DNA of 40,927 bases from an uncultured Lachnospiraceae bacterium (GTDB lineage: Bacteria > Bacillota > Clostridia > Lachnospirales > Lachnospiraceae). The DNA lies in the NCBI GenBank assembly GCA_949738465.1, contig CATJBQ010000072.1:1-40927 (forward strand), read 5' to 3'. The notes beneath the pieces were generated by a model, which worked only from the letters and a program-made list of their open reading frames with translations, did not search any database and was not told where the DNA came from. The translations under genes were made by a program, and so were the position numbers. Positions within the stretch are counted from its first letter, which is position 1. The number at the start of each line of letters is the position of its first letter. Of this stretch, positions 23,506-32,143 are shown in pieces.

Positions 23506-24756
23506 TTAACGGTACTGCTTGGGCGTCAGGCCGGTATATTTTTTGAAAACCTTGGAGAAATAGCTCTGGTCCTCGAAGCCGGTGGCCACGGCGATGTCGA
23601 TCACCGAGTAGCTGGTGTTTGCCAGCAGCCGCTTGCTTTCCTCGATGCGCACCATGTTCAGGTACTCCTTGAAGGTGGAGCCGGTGGACTGCTTGAAGAC
23701 CGAGGAAAAATAGGCCGGGTTTAAGTGGACCTGCCGGGCCACGTCGTCCAGGGTAAGCTGAGAGGCAAAGTTCTGGGAAATGAACTGGATGGCCTTCTTG
23801 ATCAGCTCCCCGTTTTTGCTGGGAATGTAGTTGAAGATGCATTCGGTAAATGTTTCCACCGATTCCTGCAGCTTGAAGCAGAGATCCTCCATGGAATGCA
23901 TGCTCTGTAAGGACTTTAAGTACTGGTTGTTGATGCGGAAAATGGTATCCGAGGTGGCTCCCCCTTCGATGGCGGCCCTCGAAAGCAGGGAGCATAGCTC
24001 GATGGAGCGCGTTTTTACCATGTCCAGGCTGTTGCCCCCGGAAAAAAATACATAGCCCAGAAGGTCGTTTAAAATGGCCTTGGCTTCCTGGCTGTTGCCG
24101 GTCTTTACCTTGGTAATCAGCTCCCGTTCCAGTTCGATGGGATAGGAGGAGGACGCCGGGGCAGGGCCGGACTTGTACATCTGGATGGATTCGTTGATCT
24201 TAGACTGCTGCAGCAGCTTATTCTGGTTCATGATCAGTTGCTGCTTGCTCTCGGAGATCAGATCCGCAAACAGATAATACAAAAGGCGGCTGATATGGGT
24301 TACCGTGGAGGAGGGGATAATCCGGATGGAATCCAGCTCCTCGTAAAGGTCTAACAGGGTGTTGGTGGACAGGTTGTAACGCTTGTCGATGCTTAGCACC
24401 AGGGTGGAATCCGGCTCGTCCATCAAAAAGGGACCCACCAGCACGGACCCAAAGAGGGTGTTGTTATTCATCAGCGGAAAAACAATGTGATTCAGATTGG
24501 CGTGGCAGGAGAAGATATAGGTTTCCCCCAGATCCATGGCCCGTTTGCTGGCCCGGATGTGCACTACCTCGCAGGTATCGTCCTTGGGCAGGAATTTCTT
24601 GATGATGCGGCAATAGCGGGAGGCCTGTCCGTAGGACTCCAGAATGATGCCGTTGGCGTCGATAAGCTGCACCGGCAGCCCGATGCAGACATGAAAGGAT
24701 TCCAGTATCTCACAGAGCGTCTGTTTTTCTACGATTTGATATAAGCCTGATTCCAT
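23506..24756 (-). CDS. AraC-family regulator with PocR-type sensory domain
   Basis: A 416-residue regulator. The N-terminal 150 residues (CIGLPVQLIDANGIILESYG, then IFSCHANLNHIVFPL) match the PocR domain, a PAS-like small-molecule sensor. The C-terminal 100 residues are a double helix-turn-helix AraC domain (LTLDDVARQVHLNPAYFSSVFKQ... and VIDIAVATGFEDQSYFSKVFKK) ending in the usual GLTPKQYR. The ligand is unknown. It is divergent from the aminotransferase-hisC-DUF368 unit and may control it. AAGGAGG precedes the start. Paired CCTAAAAT direct repeats just upstream could be its binding site. Confidence 0.9.
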   Translation of the reverse strand: MESGLYQIVEKQTLCEILESFHVCIGLPVQLIDANGIILESYGQASRYCRIIKKFLPKDDTCEVVHIRASKRAMDLGETYIFSCHANLNHIVFPLMNNNTLFGSVLVGPFLMDEPDSTLVLSIDKRYNLSTNTLLDLYEELDSIRIIPSSTVTHISRLLYYLFADLISESKQQLIMNQNKLLQQSKINESIQMYKSGPAPASSSYPIELERELITKVKTGNSQEAKAILNDLLGYVFFSGGNSLDMVKTRSIELCSLLSRAAIEGGATSDTIFRINNQYLKSLQSMHSMEDLCFKLQESVETFTECIFNYIPSKNGELIKKAIQFISQNFASQLTLDDVARQVHLNPAYFSSVFKQSTGSTFKEYLNMVRIEESKRLLANTSYSVIDIAVATGFEDQSYFSKVFKKYTGLTPKQYR

Positions 24757-24773
24757 GGGGGCCTCCTTAAAAT

Positions 24774-24799
24774 CCTAAAATAATTTCACAACCTAAAAT
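24774..24799. promoter_or_regulatory. Direct repeats in the AraC-aminotransferase intergenic region
   Basis: CCTAAAAT occurs at 24774-24781 and 24792-24799, an 18-bp spacing, close to the AraC-family gene start. AraC proteins often bind direct repeats about two helical turns apart, so this may be an autoregulatory operator. Composition is AT-rich, so chance is possible. Confidence 0.3.
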
Positions 24800-24931
24800 T
24801 TATCATAACACACTTTTGGTAAAAAACATAGAAAAATCGGAGAAAAAGATGAAAAACACTGTACTTTTCCACGGGAACATAGTAAAGTATAGGATGGATA
24901 AAAAATGCACATAGAAATGAGGCGGACAAAA

Positions 24932-26137
24932 ATGATATCAAAACAGATTATAGAGGATATTTCCAACAGCTCGGCGATCCGCGCCATGTTTACGGAGGGG
25001 CAGCAGCTTGCGGAGCAGATCGGGGCGGAGAATGTCTATGATTTCAGCCTGGGCAATCCCTGCACGCCGGTACCGGAGGCTTACACCCAGGCGCTTCTTG
25101 ATGTGATCCGGGAAGATGATTCCTTAGGGCTGCACGGCTATATGGCCAACACCGGCTACCCCCAGGTCTGCCAGGCGGTGGCGGAGAGCTTAAATGAGCG
25201 GTTCCATACCTCCTTTGGCGGGCGTAACGTGATTATGACGGTAGGGGCGGCCGGAGCCATCAACATTATTTTAAAGACCCTCTTTGACCCCGGGGACGAG
25301 ATGATGGTCTTTGCCCCTTATTTTACCGAGTACCGGAATTACTGCGGCAACTGGCGGGGACGTCTTACGGTGGTACAGCCGGACTTTGACACCATGCTGC
25401 CGGATTTTGCGGATATGGAGAGGAAGGTTACCCCAAGGACCAAGGCGGTGATTATCAATAACCCGGTAAATCCCAGCGGTGTGATCTATTCGGAGGAGGT
25501 GATTTCGCGGATTGCTTCCATTCTGCGCGCAAAGCAGCAGGAATACGGCCACGAGATCTACATCATTTCCGACGAGCCCTACCGGGAGATCGTTTTTGAC
25601 GGGAAGGAAACGCCTTTTTTGACAAAGTATTACGAAAATACCTTTGTGACCTATTCCTTCAGCAAATCCCTGTCCATTCCCGGGGACCGGATCGGCTATC
25701 TGGTGATCCCCGATGAGATGGCGGATTTTGAGCGGACCTACAGCGGGCTTGCCATTGCCAACCGCATCACCGGCTTTATCAACGCGCCGGCGCTGATGCA
25801 GAAGGCGGTGGCCCGCTGCCTGAAGGAACAGACGGATGTGGCCTTCTATGACCAGAACCGGAAGCGGATCTATGGGGCCTTGACAGAGCTTGGCTTTACC
25901 TGTATCAAGCCGGAGGGAACCTTTTACATGTTCATCCGCTCCCCCCAGGAGGACGAACTGGAGTTCGTTGCAGCGGCTAAGAGGCATCACATTATGCTAG
26001 TGAACGGCACCACCTTTGGCTGTCCCGGCTATGTGCGGCTGGCCTACTGCGTTCCCTATGAGATGCTGGAACGCTCCCTGCCGGCTTTTGCGGCGCTGGC
26101 GGCGGAGTATGGATTTATAAGTGCCAGAACCCTTTGA
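24932..26137 (+). CDS. PLP-dependent aminotransferase, class I/II
   Basis: A 401-residue fold-type I aminotransferase. Features are NPCTPVPEAY near residue 40, the GAAGAINIIL cofactor loop, NNPVNPSGVIY, SDEPYREIVF, and the PLP lysine Lys245 in YSFSKSLSIPGDRIGY. The C-terminal GTFYMFIRSP is typical of aspartate-aminotransferase-like enzymes. The amino donor is unknown. GAGGCGG 6 nt before the ATG at 24932 supports that start and the common MISKQI N-terminus; an in-frame ATG at 24905 is possible. hisC follows after 33 nt in a likely operon. Confidence 0.88.
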   Translation: MISKQIIEDISNSSAIRAMFTEGQQLAEQIGAENVYDFSLGNPCTPVPEAYTQALLDVIREDDSLGLHGYMANTGYPQVCQAVAESLNERFHTSFGGRNVIMTVGAAGAINIILKTLFDPGDEMMVFAPYFTEYRNYCGNWRGRLTVVQPDFDTMLPDFADMERKVTPRTKAVIINNPVNPSGVIYSEEVISRIASILRAKQQEYGHEIYIISDEPYREIVFDGKETPFLTKYYENTFVTYSFSKSLSIPGDRIGYLVIPDEMADFERTYSGLAIANRITGFINAPALMQKAVARCLKEQTDVAFYDQNRKRIYGALTELGFTCIKPEGTFYMFIRSPQEDELEFVAAAKRHHIMLVNGTTFGCPGYVRLAYCVPYEMLERSLPAFAALAAEYGFISARTL

Positions 26138-26170
26138 CATGCAGCCTTAGAGGGCGGAAAGGAGCAGACG

Positions 26171-27241
26171 ATGCAGAAATGGAGAGACAACGTGCGGGCG
26201 GTGGTTCCCTATGTGCCGGGAGAGCAGCCCAATCAGCCAAGGATGATAAAACTGAATACCAATGAGAATCCCTATCCTCCGTCTCCCAGGGTGGAGGAGG
26301 CGCTGTGGCAGATGGATGCCCAGAAGCTCAGACTGTATCCGGATCCTGCGGCGGCGGAGCTTACAGAGGCCCTGGCCCGCCGGTATGAGGTGGCCCCAGA
26401 GCAGGTTTTTGTGGGGGTGGGCAGCGACGATGTGCTGGCATTGTCCTTTTTGACGTTTTTTAATGGCGGGAAGCCCATTTTGTTTCCGGATATTACCTAT
26501 TCCTTCTACGATGTGTGGGCAGGACTTTATCGGATTCCTTATTGTACCAGGCCCCTGGATGAAGAATTCCGTCTGGCAGAGGCGGACTATTTCGGGGAAA
26601 ACGGCGGGATTGTCCTGGCCAACCCCAATGCCCCCACCGGTCTGGCAATGCCCCTGGAGGGGATCCGCAGGATCCTGGACCACAACCGGGATGTCATTGT
26701 CATTGTGGATGAAGCATATATTGACTTTGGGGGGGAATCTGCGGTATCATTGATTCCGGAATATGATAATCTGCTGGTGGTGCAGACCTTTTCCAAGTCC
26801 CGCAGCCTGGCCGGTGTGCGGATCGGATTTGCCCTGGGCCAGCCGGAGCTGATTTGCTGCCTTCGGGATGTGAAATATTCCTTTAATTCTTACACCATGA
26901 ATGCGGCCGCCATTAAGCTGGGGACGGCGGCGGTGGAGGACGAGGCGTATTTCCGGGAAACCACAGGGAAGATTATCGCTACCCGGGAGAGGACGAAGGA
27001 GGAGCTGTCGAAGCTTGGCTTTCTTTTTCCGGATTCCTCCAGCAACTTTATCTTTGCCACCCATCCGCAGCTCCCGGCACGGAAGCTGTTTGAGGCGCTT
27101 AGGGAGGAGCATATCTATGTGCGCTATTTCGACCGGCCCCGCATCGACAGCTACCTGCGTATCACCATCGGCACCGACCAGGAGATGGATATTTTCCTGG
27201 CTTTTGTGCGGGACTATGCGGCAAAGCAGAACGGATCGTGA
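26171..27241 (+). CDS. hisC: Histidinol-phosphate aminotransferase
   Basis: A 356-residue class II-type aminotransferase of the HisC family. It converts imidazole acetol phosphate and glutamate to histidinol phosphate and 2-oxoglutarate, but HisC paralogues also act on aromatic amino acids or cobalamin precursors. Visible marks are KLNTNENPYPPSP at the N-terminus, GSDDVLALSFLTF, NPNAPTG, VDEAYIDFGG, the PLP lysine Lys209 in QTFSKSRSLAGVRIG, and the C-terminal RITIGTDQEMDIFL. No other his genes are adjacent, so this may be a stand-alone or side-role copy. It lies between another aminotransferase and a DUF368 gene. Confidence 0.9.
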   Translation: MQKWRDNVRAVVPYVPGEQPNQPRMIKLNTNENPYPPSPRVEEALWQMDAQKLRLYPDPAAAELTEALARRYEVAPEQVFVGVGSDDVLALSFLTFFNGGKPILFPDITYSFYDVWAGLYRIPYCTRPLDEEFRLAEADYFGENGGIVLANPNAPTGLAMPLEGIRRILDHNRDVIVIVDEAYIDFGGESAVSLIPEYDNLLVVQTFSKSRSLAGVRIGFALGQPELICCLRDVKYSFNSYTMNAAAIKLGTAAVEDEAYFRETTGKIIATRERTKEELSKLGFLFPDSSSNFIFATHPQLPARKLFEALREEHIYVRYFDRPRIDSYLRITIGTDQEMDIFLAFVRDYAAKQNGS

Positions 27242-27267
27242 AAAAATAAGTATAACAGGAGTTTGCT

Positions 27268-28116
27268 ATGATTAAGGATATTTTAAAGGGCGCCGTTATG
27301 GGAATTGCCAATATCATTCCCGGCGTCAGTGGAGGGACCATGGCGGTGTCCATGGGGATTTATGACAGGATCATCCATGCGGTGACCCATCTGTTTTCCG
27401 AGTTTAAGAAAAGCGTCAAGGTGCTGATTCCCATATTTATCGGCATGCTGCTGGCGCTGGTGCTGGTGGCACGGCTGATCGAATATTTGTTCGGCGTCGC
27501 CCCCTTCCAGACCAACCTTTTATTTATCGGTCTGATCCTGGGGGGGCTGCCGGCCATGGGCAAAAAAGTGAAGGGCGCGGGCTTCAAGGTCTCATATCTT
27601 ATTGCCTTTGTGGTGTTTTTTGCGTTGGTGGTGGGGTGTGCGTCCCTGGAGGGGTCGGCCGGGGGAGATGCGGATCTTTCCCTGAGCGTCCTCAATGTAC
27701 TGAAGCTTTTAGGCGTGGGCGTGGTTGCCTCCGCTACCATGGTGATTCCCGGCGTCAGCGGTTCCATGGTTTTAATGATTATGGGATATTATACGCCGAT
27801 TATCGGCATGATTAACCAGTTTGTGGACCATCTGGCCGCCTTTGACCTTCCGGGGATCCTGGCGGACTGCGGCGTGCTGGTTCCCTTCGGGATCGGCGTG
27901 GTGGTGGGGATCTTTGTGATCGCCAAGATCATTGAGATTATCTTTTCAAAGTGGCCTTACGTGGCCTACTGGGCCATCATCGGCCTGATTGTGGCGTCGC
28001 CGGTGGCCATCCTGATGCTGAATACCTTCGGGAAGCTTACGGTGCTTACGGTGGTGACAGGGATTGTGGCGCTGCTGGCAGGTGCGCTGGTGGCGGTGAA
28101 GCTGGGGGAGGAGTAA
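27268..28116 (+). CDS. popT: DUF368 polyprenyl-phosphate transporter (PopT-like)
   Basis: A 282-residue membrane protein with about eight hydrophobic segments and two copies of the hallmark IIPGVSGG / VIPGVSGS re-entrant motif (around residues 16-23 and 159-166), diagnostic of DUF368. Recent work on this family identified members (PopT) as undecaprenyl-phosphate translocases that flip the lipid carrier back to the cytoplasmic face for cell-wall synthesis. An AGGAG-type site precedes the start. It is 26 nt downstream of hisC, which is probably an incidental operon partner. It converges with the DHH phosphoesterase gene with a 14-nt gap. Confidence 0.87.
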   Translation: MIKDILKGAVMGIANIIPGVSGGTMAVSMGIYDRIIHAVTHLFSEFKKSVKVLIPIFIGMLLALVLVARLIEYLFGVAPFQTNLLFIGLILGGLPAMGKKVKGAGFKVSYLIAFVVFFALVVGCASLEGSAGGDADLSLSVLNVLKLLGVGVVASATMVIPGVSGSMVLMIMGYYTPIIGMINQFVDHLAAFDLPGILADCGVLVPFGIGVVVGIFVIAKIIEIIFSKWPYVAYWAIIGLIVASPVAILMLNTFGKLTVLTVVTGIVALLAGALVAVKLGEE

Positions 28117-28130
28117 GGAACGGGAAGCTT

Positions 28131-29117
28131 TTAGCTGCTCCCCGCCTGCTCCAGCAATGCCTGCTCCGCCAGAAGGAACCGCTGCTGCAGGGTAATATTG
28201 AGCTGCAGCCCCAGAGAGGGAATCTTCCCGGCCGGGATCAGCCCGCCGCCCATGGACGGATGCCCGCCGCCGCTGCCGATGCCGGAGAGGGCGGTGGTCA
28301 CCAGCTCGCCGGCATGAATCTTCTCACGCTGGCTGCGGACGGAGAAATGGATGCCGTCCTCATCCGGCGCATAGACGATGGACACTGTCACCACGTCCAG
28401 TGCCAGAATAAAATCCGAGATGATGGCCGTCAAGGTCTGGGAGCAGCGGAAGGGGATGTAGGCAAAGCCGGTGCTCTCGTAAATGCTGATATTCTGGATG
28501 GCGGCGCCGTAAGCGCGGAGGTCGTCGTATTCCATGGCGTTGCTGTACATGCTCTGCACCAGGCTCCAGTCGGAGCGGGAATAGAGGTAATGGAACATAT
28601 CCACGTCAAGCTGGGAGGTGCCCCGTGTAAAGTCCGCCGTGTCGATCTTGATGCCGTAGGCTAAGGCAGAGGCCGCAGCCACGGAGATGGGAGTATTGGT
28701 CCTCTGGAAATAGGAGGCGATGATGCTGGCGCAGGCCCCGGTAGTCTGCAGATCAAAGTATTCATATTCGTAAGGGGTGAATACCGGATGATGATCAATG
28801 CAGGCGGCCACAGTTCCCATGAAAGAGGTCACGTTGGAGTTGGGCTTCTGGGAGTCCACCAGTACAATCAGATCCCGGCCAGTCATATCCGTAAAAGAAG
28901 ATCCCGGGGCCATAGTGATCCCGAAGACCTCCAGCATTTTCCTGGAGCTGAGCCGGTCGATGCGGCCATCGTAGCAGAGGGTGGAAGGAATCCCGTGGCG
29001 GGCAAGAAATTCCTGTAGGCCAAAGGCGCTGGCAATAGCGTCCGGATCCGGGAAATTGTGGGTCTGGACGTATACCTTATGATGTTTCAAAAGCCGGATT
29101 AACAATGATGGATGCAT
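28131..29117 (-). CDS. nrnA: DHH-family phosphoesterase (NrnA-like)
   Basis: A 328-residue phosphoesterase with a DHH domain (HNFPDPDAIASAFGL with His20, Asp24 and Asp26; LIVLVDSQ; the DHH motif in CIDHHPVF) and a C-terminal DHHA1 domain ending in IGSGGGHPSMGGGLIPAG. NrnA-type enzymes degrade very short RNAs and 3'-phosphoadenosine-5'-phosphate. The lengths fit, but it could also be a cyclic dinucleotide or other small phosphodiesterase. CCAGGAGGAATT sets the start at 29117, not the upstream in-frame codon at 29168. It is divergent from the RecJ-like gene. Confidence 0.82.
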   Translation of the reverse strand: MHPSLLIRLLKHHKVYVQTHNFPDPDAIASAFGLQEFLARHGIPSTLCYDGRIDRLSSRKMLEVFGITMAPGSSFTDMTGRDLIVLVDSQKPNSNVTSFMGTVAACIDHHPVFTPYEYEYFDLQTTGACASIIASYFQRTNTPISVAAASALAYGIKIDTADFTRGTSQLDVDMFHYLYSRSDWSLVQSMYSNAMEYDDLRAYGAAIQNISIYESTGFAYIPFRCSQTLTAIISDFILALDVVTVSIVYAPDEDGIHFSVRSQREKIHAGELVTTALSGIGSGGGHPSMGGGLIPAGKIPSLGLQLNITLQQRFLLAEQALLEQAGSS

Positions 29118-29241
29118 AATTCCTCCTGGTTCTTCTTTTTTCTTTTCATCTGTGTATCGGAAGGACACTTTTCCCCATTTTCTTTTCCTGTAAAATATGC
29201 TATCATAGAATGATAAAAATGTCTAGAATGGATGAAGCGAG

Positions 29242-30972
29242 ATGGAAAAGTGGCTGGTTGCGGCAAAAAGAGCGGATTTTAATGAAATCGGAAGAAAATT
29301 TTCCATAGATCCGGTGATTGCCCGGATCATACGGAATCGCGATGTGGTCGGCGAGGAGGCGGTAAGGACCTATCTGACCGGGTCCTTATCGGAGCTTTGC
29401 GACCCGCATCTTCTGAAGGATGTGGATCTGGCGGTGGAGATTCTGCAGGAGAAGATTGGCCAGAAAAGGCGGATCCGGGTGATCGGGGATTATGATATCG
29501 ACGGGATCCAGTCCTCTTACATTCTGTGGCGGGGCCTGACAAGCTGCGGCGCAAGGGTGGACGTTGCCATTCCGGATCGGATTGCCGACGGCTATGGGCT
29601 CAATGAGCGCCTGGTGCGTCAGGCGGCGGCAGACGGGATCGACACCATCATCACCTGTGATAATGGGATTGCCGCCTATGATGAGATTGCCATGGGAAAG
29701 GGACAGGGAATGACCATCCTTGTGACGGACCACCATGAGGTGCCCTACGAGGAGGGGCCCGATGGGCGTATCTACCGGATCCCCCCGGCGGACGCCGTGG
29801 TGAATCCGCGCCAGGAGGGCTGCGGTTATCCCTGGAAGGGCCTGTGCGGGGCGGCAGTAGCCTTTAAGCTGGTGCAGGTGCTATATGAGGCTTTTGGAAA
29901 GGGGCCGGAGGAGATCTGGGACTATCTGCCCTATGCGGCCATCGCCACGGTGGGGGATGTGATGGAGCTCCAGGGAGAAAACCGCATTCTGGTGAAGGAG
30001 GGTCTCAGGCGTCTGCGCTGTACGGACAATGAGGGGCTTCTGGCGCTGATCGCCCAGAATCAGCTTGCGCCCGGGCAGATCGACGCCTATCATATCGGAT
30101 TTATCCTGGGGCCCTGCATGAATGCCAGCGGAAGGCTGGACACGGCGGAACGGGCACTCCGGCTGATGTGCACGAAGGATCCCGGGGAGGCGGCCCGGCT
30201 GGCCAAAGACCTGGTGGATCTGAATACCGGCCGCAAGGAGCTGACGGCCCAGGGCGTGTTGAAGGCCCAGGCGCTGGCAGAGGAAGCGGCAGAGCGGGGG
30301 GATAAGGTACTGGTGCTGTATCTGCCCCAATGCCACGAGAGCCTGGCGGGCATCATTGCCGGAAGGATCCGGGAGGCCTGGCACCGTCCCACCTTTGTGG
30401 TGACACAGGGGGAGGAGGGGGCCAAGGGAAGCGGCCGTTCCATCGAGGAATATTCCATGTACCAGGAGTTATGCAAGGTGAAGGAGCTGTTTACAAAGTT
30501 TGGCGGCCATCCTATGGCGGCCGGTTTTTCCCTGCCGGTCTCCAAGGTGCCGCTGCTGGGCCAAAGGCTCAATGAACTGACGGCCCTGACAGAGGAGGAT
30601 CTGATCCCCAAGATCCATATTGACGTACCCATGCCTTTAGATTATATCACCCAGGAGCTGGTGGAGCAGTTGGAGCTGCTTGCGCCCTTTGGCAAGGGCA
30701 ACGAGAAGCCGGTCTTTGCGGACCGGAAGATCTCGATCCTGTCCTCGCGGATTGTGGGGAAAAACCAGAATGTCTGCAAGATGAACGTAAGTTCGGCCGG
30801 CGGACGGAAGCTGGAGGCGGTCTATTTTGGAGACGCGGAGGAGTTCCTTGCCTATTATGTGAATAAATCCAGAAACAAATCGGAAAAGACGGCGGATTTC
30901 GTGTATTACCCCCAGATCAACACCTACCAGGGGCAGAAAAGCCTTCAGATTGTGGTGAAGAATTATCGCTGA
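29242..30972 (+). CDS. recJ: RecJ-like single-stranded-DNA-specific exonuclease
   Basis: A 576-residue DHH/DHHA1 nuclease. Catalytic motifs are GDYDIDGIQS, TCDNGIAA, VTDHHEVP, the conserved CGAAVAFKL, ASGRLDTA and, in DHHA1, FGGHPMAAGFSL. A C-terminal oligonucleotide-binding-like region (LLAPFGKGNEKPVFADRKI onward) completes the RecJ plan. RecJ degrades single-stranded DNA 5' to 3' in repair and recombination. It is close to full-length RecJ, whereas some clostridial homologues are longer. The ribosome binding site is weak (GAAGCGAG). The 124-nt region upstream is shared with the divergent DHH gene and contains no clear promoter pair. Confidence 0.88.
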   Translation: MEKWLVAAKRADFNEIGRKFSIDPVIARIIRNRDVVGEEAVRTYLTGSLSELCDPHLLKDVDLAVEILQEKIGQKRRIRVIGDYDIDGIQSSYILWRGLTSCGARVDVAIPDRIADGYGLNERLVRQAAADGIDTIITCDNGIAAYDEIAMGKGQGMTILVTDHHEVPYEEGPDGRIYRIPPADAVVNPRQEGCGYPWKGLCGAAVAFKLVQVLYEAFGKGPEEIWDYLPYAAIATVGDVMELQGENRILVKEGLRRLRCTDNEGLLALIAQNQLAPGQIDAYHIGFILGPCMNASGRLDTAERALRLMCTKDPGEAARLAKDLVDLNTGRKELTAQGVLKAQALAEEAAERGDKVLVLYLPQCHESLAGIIAGRIREAWHRPTFVVTQGEEGAKGSGRSIEEYSMYQELCKVKELFTKFGGHPMAAGFSLPVSKVPLLGQRLNELTALTEEDLIPKIHIDVPMPLDYITQELVEQLELLAPFGKGNEKPVFADRKISILSSRIVGKNQNVCKMNVSSAGGRKLEAVYFGDAEEFLAYYVNKSRNKSEKTADFVYYPQINTYQGQKSLQIVVKNYR

Positions 30973-31132
30973 TTTTTGCCGGCCTTTAGAAAATTTTTAG
31001 AAAAATTTTAGGAAAGAACTTCTTAAGAAATATGGTATATTATTGCGCAGTACAGGGAAAAAAGGTACAATAACAATAGGGCGCGGGCAGAAAAAGCTGT
31101 CTGGCGGCCAGACCTAAGGAGAGTGAAACCAG

Positions 31133-32143
31133 GTGTTTGAAAGTGTAAAGGACAGGAAGGCCCGGGAGGAAGAGCAACTGCGTAAGCAGGAGGCTATGGC
31201 GGCGATGCAAAGGGCGCTGGCGCGGGTGGAAGGTGGCAGCGGTGAGTGCAAAGACGCCCTGTATGAAATGGAGAGGAGCCAGGAGAGCCTTGACGGCGCG
31301 TTGAACCAGGTGGTGTCCCTGGTCCATAAGATCCGTAAAAATGGAGCTTCCCAGGCCAGGGAGGAGGAGGAACTGCGCCGGCATCTTTTTGAGATCTGCC
31401 AGAGCCTGTGCCGGAAGGAAGAAGCGGACCGGCGGGGCATGGAAGCGGTGAGAGAGAAGCAGCAGGAGCTAAAGGAATGTATCGGGCAGGGCAGTGGAAC
31501 CGGGGAAGCCCTTAAGAGCCTCCGGCAGTGGGCCGGAGAGTTTGACCAGGAGCTTGCCCAGGCCGGGCAGAGGGCGGCCGTCATGGAGGAGCAGGCGCGC
31601 TCCATGAGTATTCTGTCGCTGAATGCGGCCATCGAGGCAGGCCGGATGGGGGCTTCGGGAAGGAAGTTCGTGGCGGCGGCGGAGGAGGTGCGCAGCGGCG
31701 CGGGAGAGTCCTGTGGTGCGGCAGAACAGCTCCGCCAGGAGCTTAACCGGATGCAGGAGGCGTTTCAGGCGGCGGCGGAGCAGCTTCAGAAGCTGGAGGA
31801 GAGGCAGGCAGCCCAGGAGGAGAAGCTTGCGCGGGCGGCAGCGGGAGTGGAGCGCAGCCTTGCACAGACGGCCGGACTGGGGCGCAGTCCGGCACAGGAA
31901 GCAGAAGAGGACCCGGCAGCGTTGCAGATGTCTTCCTACGGCGGACAGTTGGAGAAGCTTCATAAGAGCTGGGAGCAGACGGCAGACGCCGCATCCCGGC
32001 AGGAGAGCAGCCTGGAACAGATCTTAAGCCAGATGGAGGCGGCGGGCGAAAGCTATATGAAGGAGCAGCAGCTTCTGGATCAGTTGAAGGACTGGCAGCA
32101 GCAGATCCAAAGAGCCATGGAGGAGAAGGCGTTATGGGTGTAG
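31133..32143 (+). CDS. Soluble, degenerate methyl-accepting chemotaxis-like protein
   Basis: A 336-residue, almost wholly helical protein without membrane segments. Residues 160-190 (ILSLNAAIEAGRMGASGRKFVAAAEEVR) are a clear version of the chemoreceptor signalling-hairpin tip, which normally binds CheA and CheW. The flanking regions are coiled coils rich in Glu, Gln and Arg, without recognisable sensory domain. Two to three residues differ from the usual AARAGEAGRGFAVVA core, so the signalling role may be altered. Translation probably starts at GTG (31133) after AAGGAGAG. It overlaps the downstream hydrolase gene by 10 nt. Confidence 0.7.
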   Translation: MFESVKDRKAREEEQLRKQEAMAAMQRALARVEGGSGECKDALYEMERSQESLDGALNQVVSLVHKIRKNGASQAREEEELRRHLFEICQSLCRKEEADRRGMEAVREKQQELKECIGQGSGTGEALKSLRQWAGEFDQELAQAGQRAAVMEEQARSMSILSLNAAIEAGRMGASGRKFVAAAEEVRSGAGESCGAAEQLRQELNRMQEAFQAAAEQLQKLEERQAAQEEKLARAAAGVERSLAQTAGLGRSPAQEAEEDPAALQMSSYGGQLEKLHKSWEQTADAASRQESSLEQILSQMEAAGESYMKEQQLLDQLKDWQQQIQRAMEEKALWV

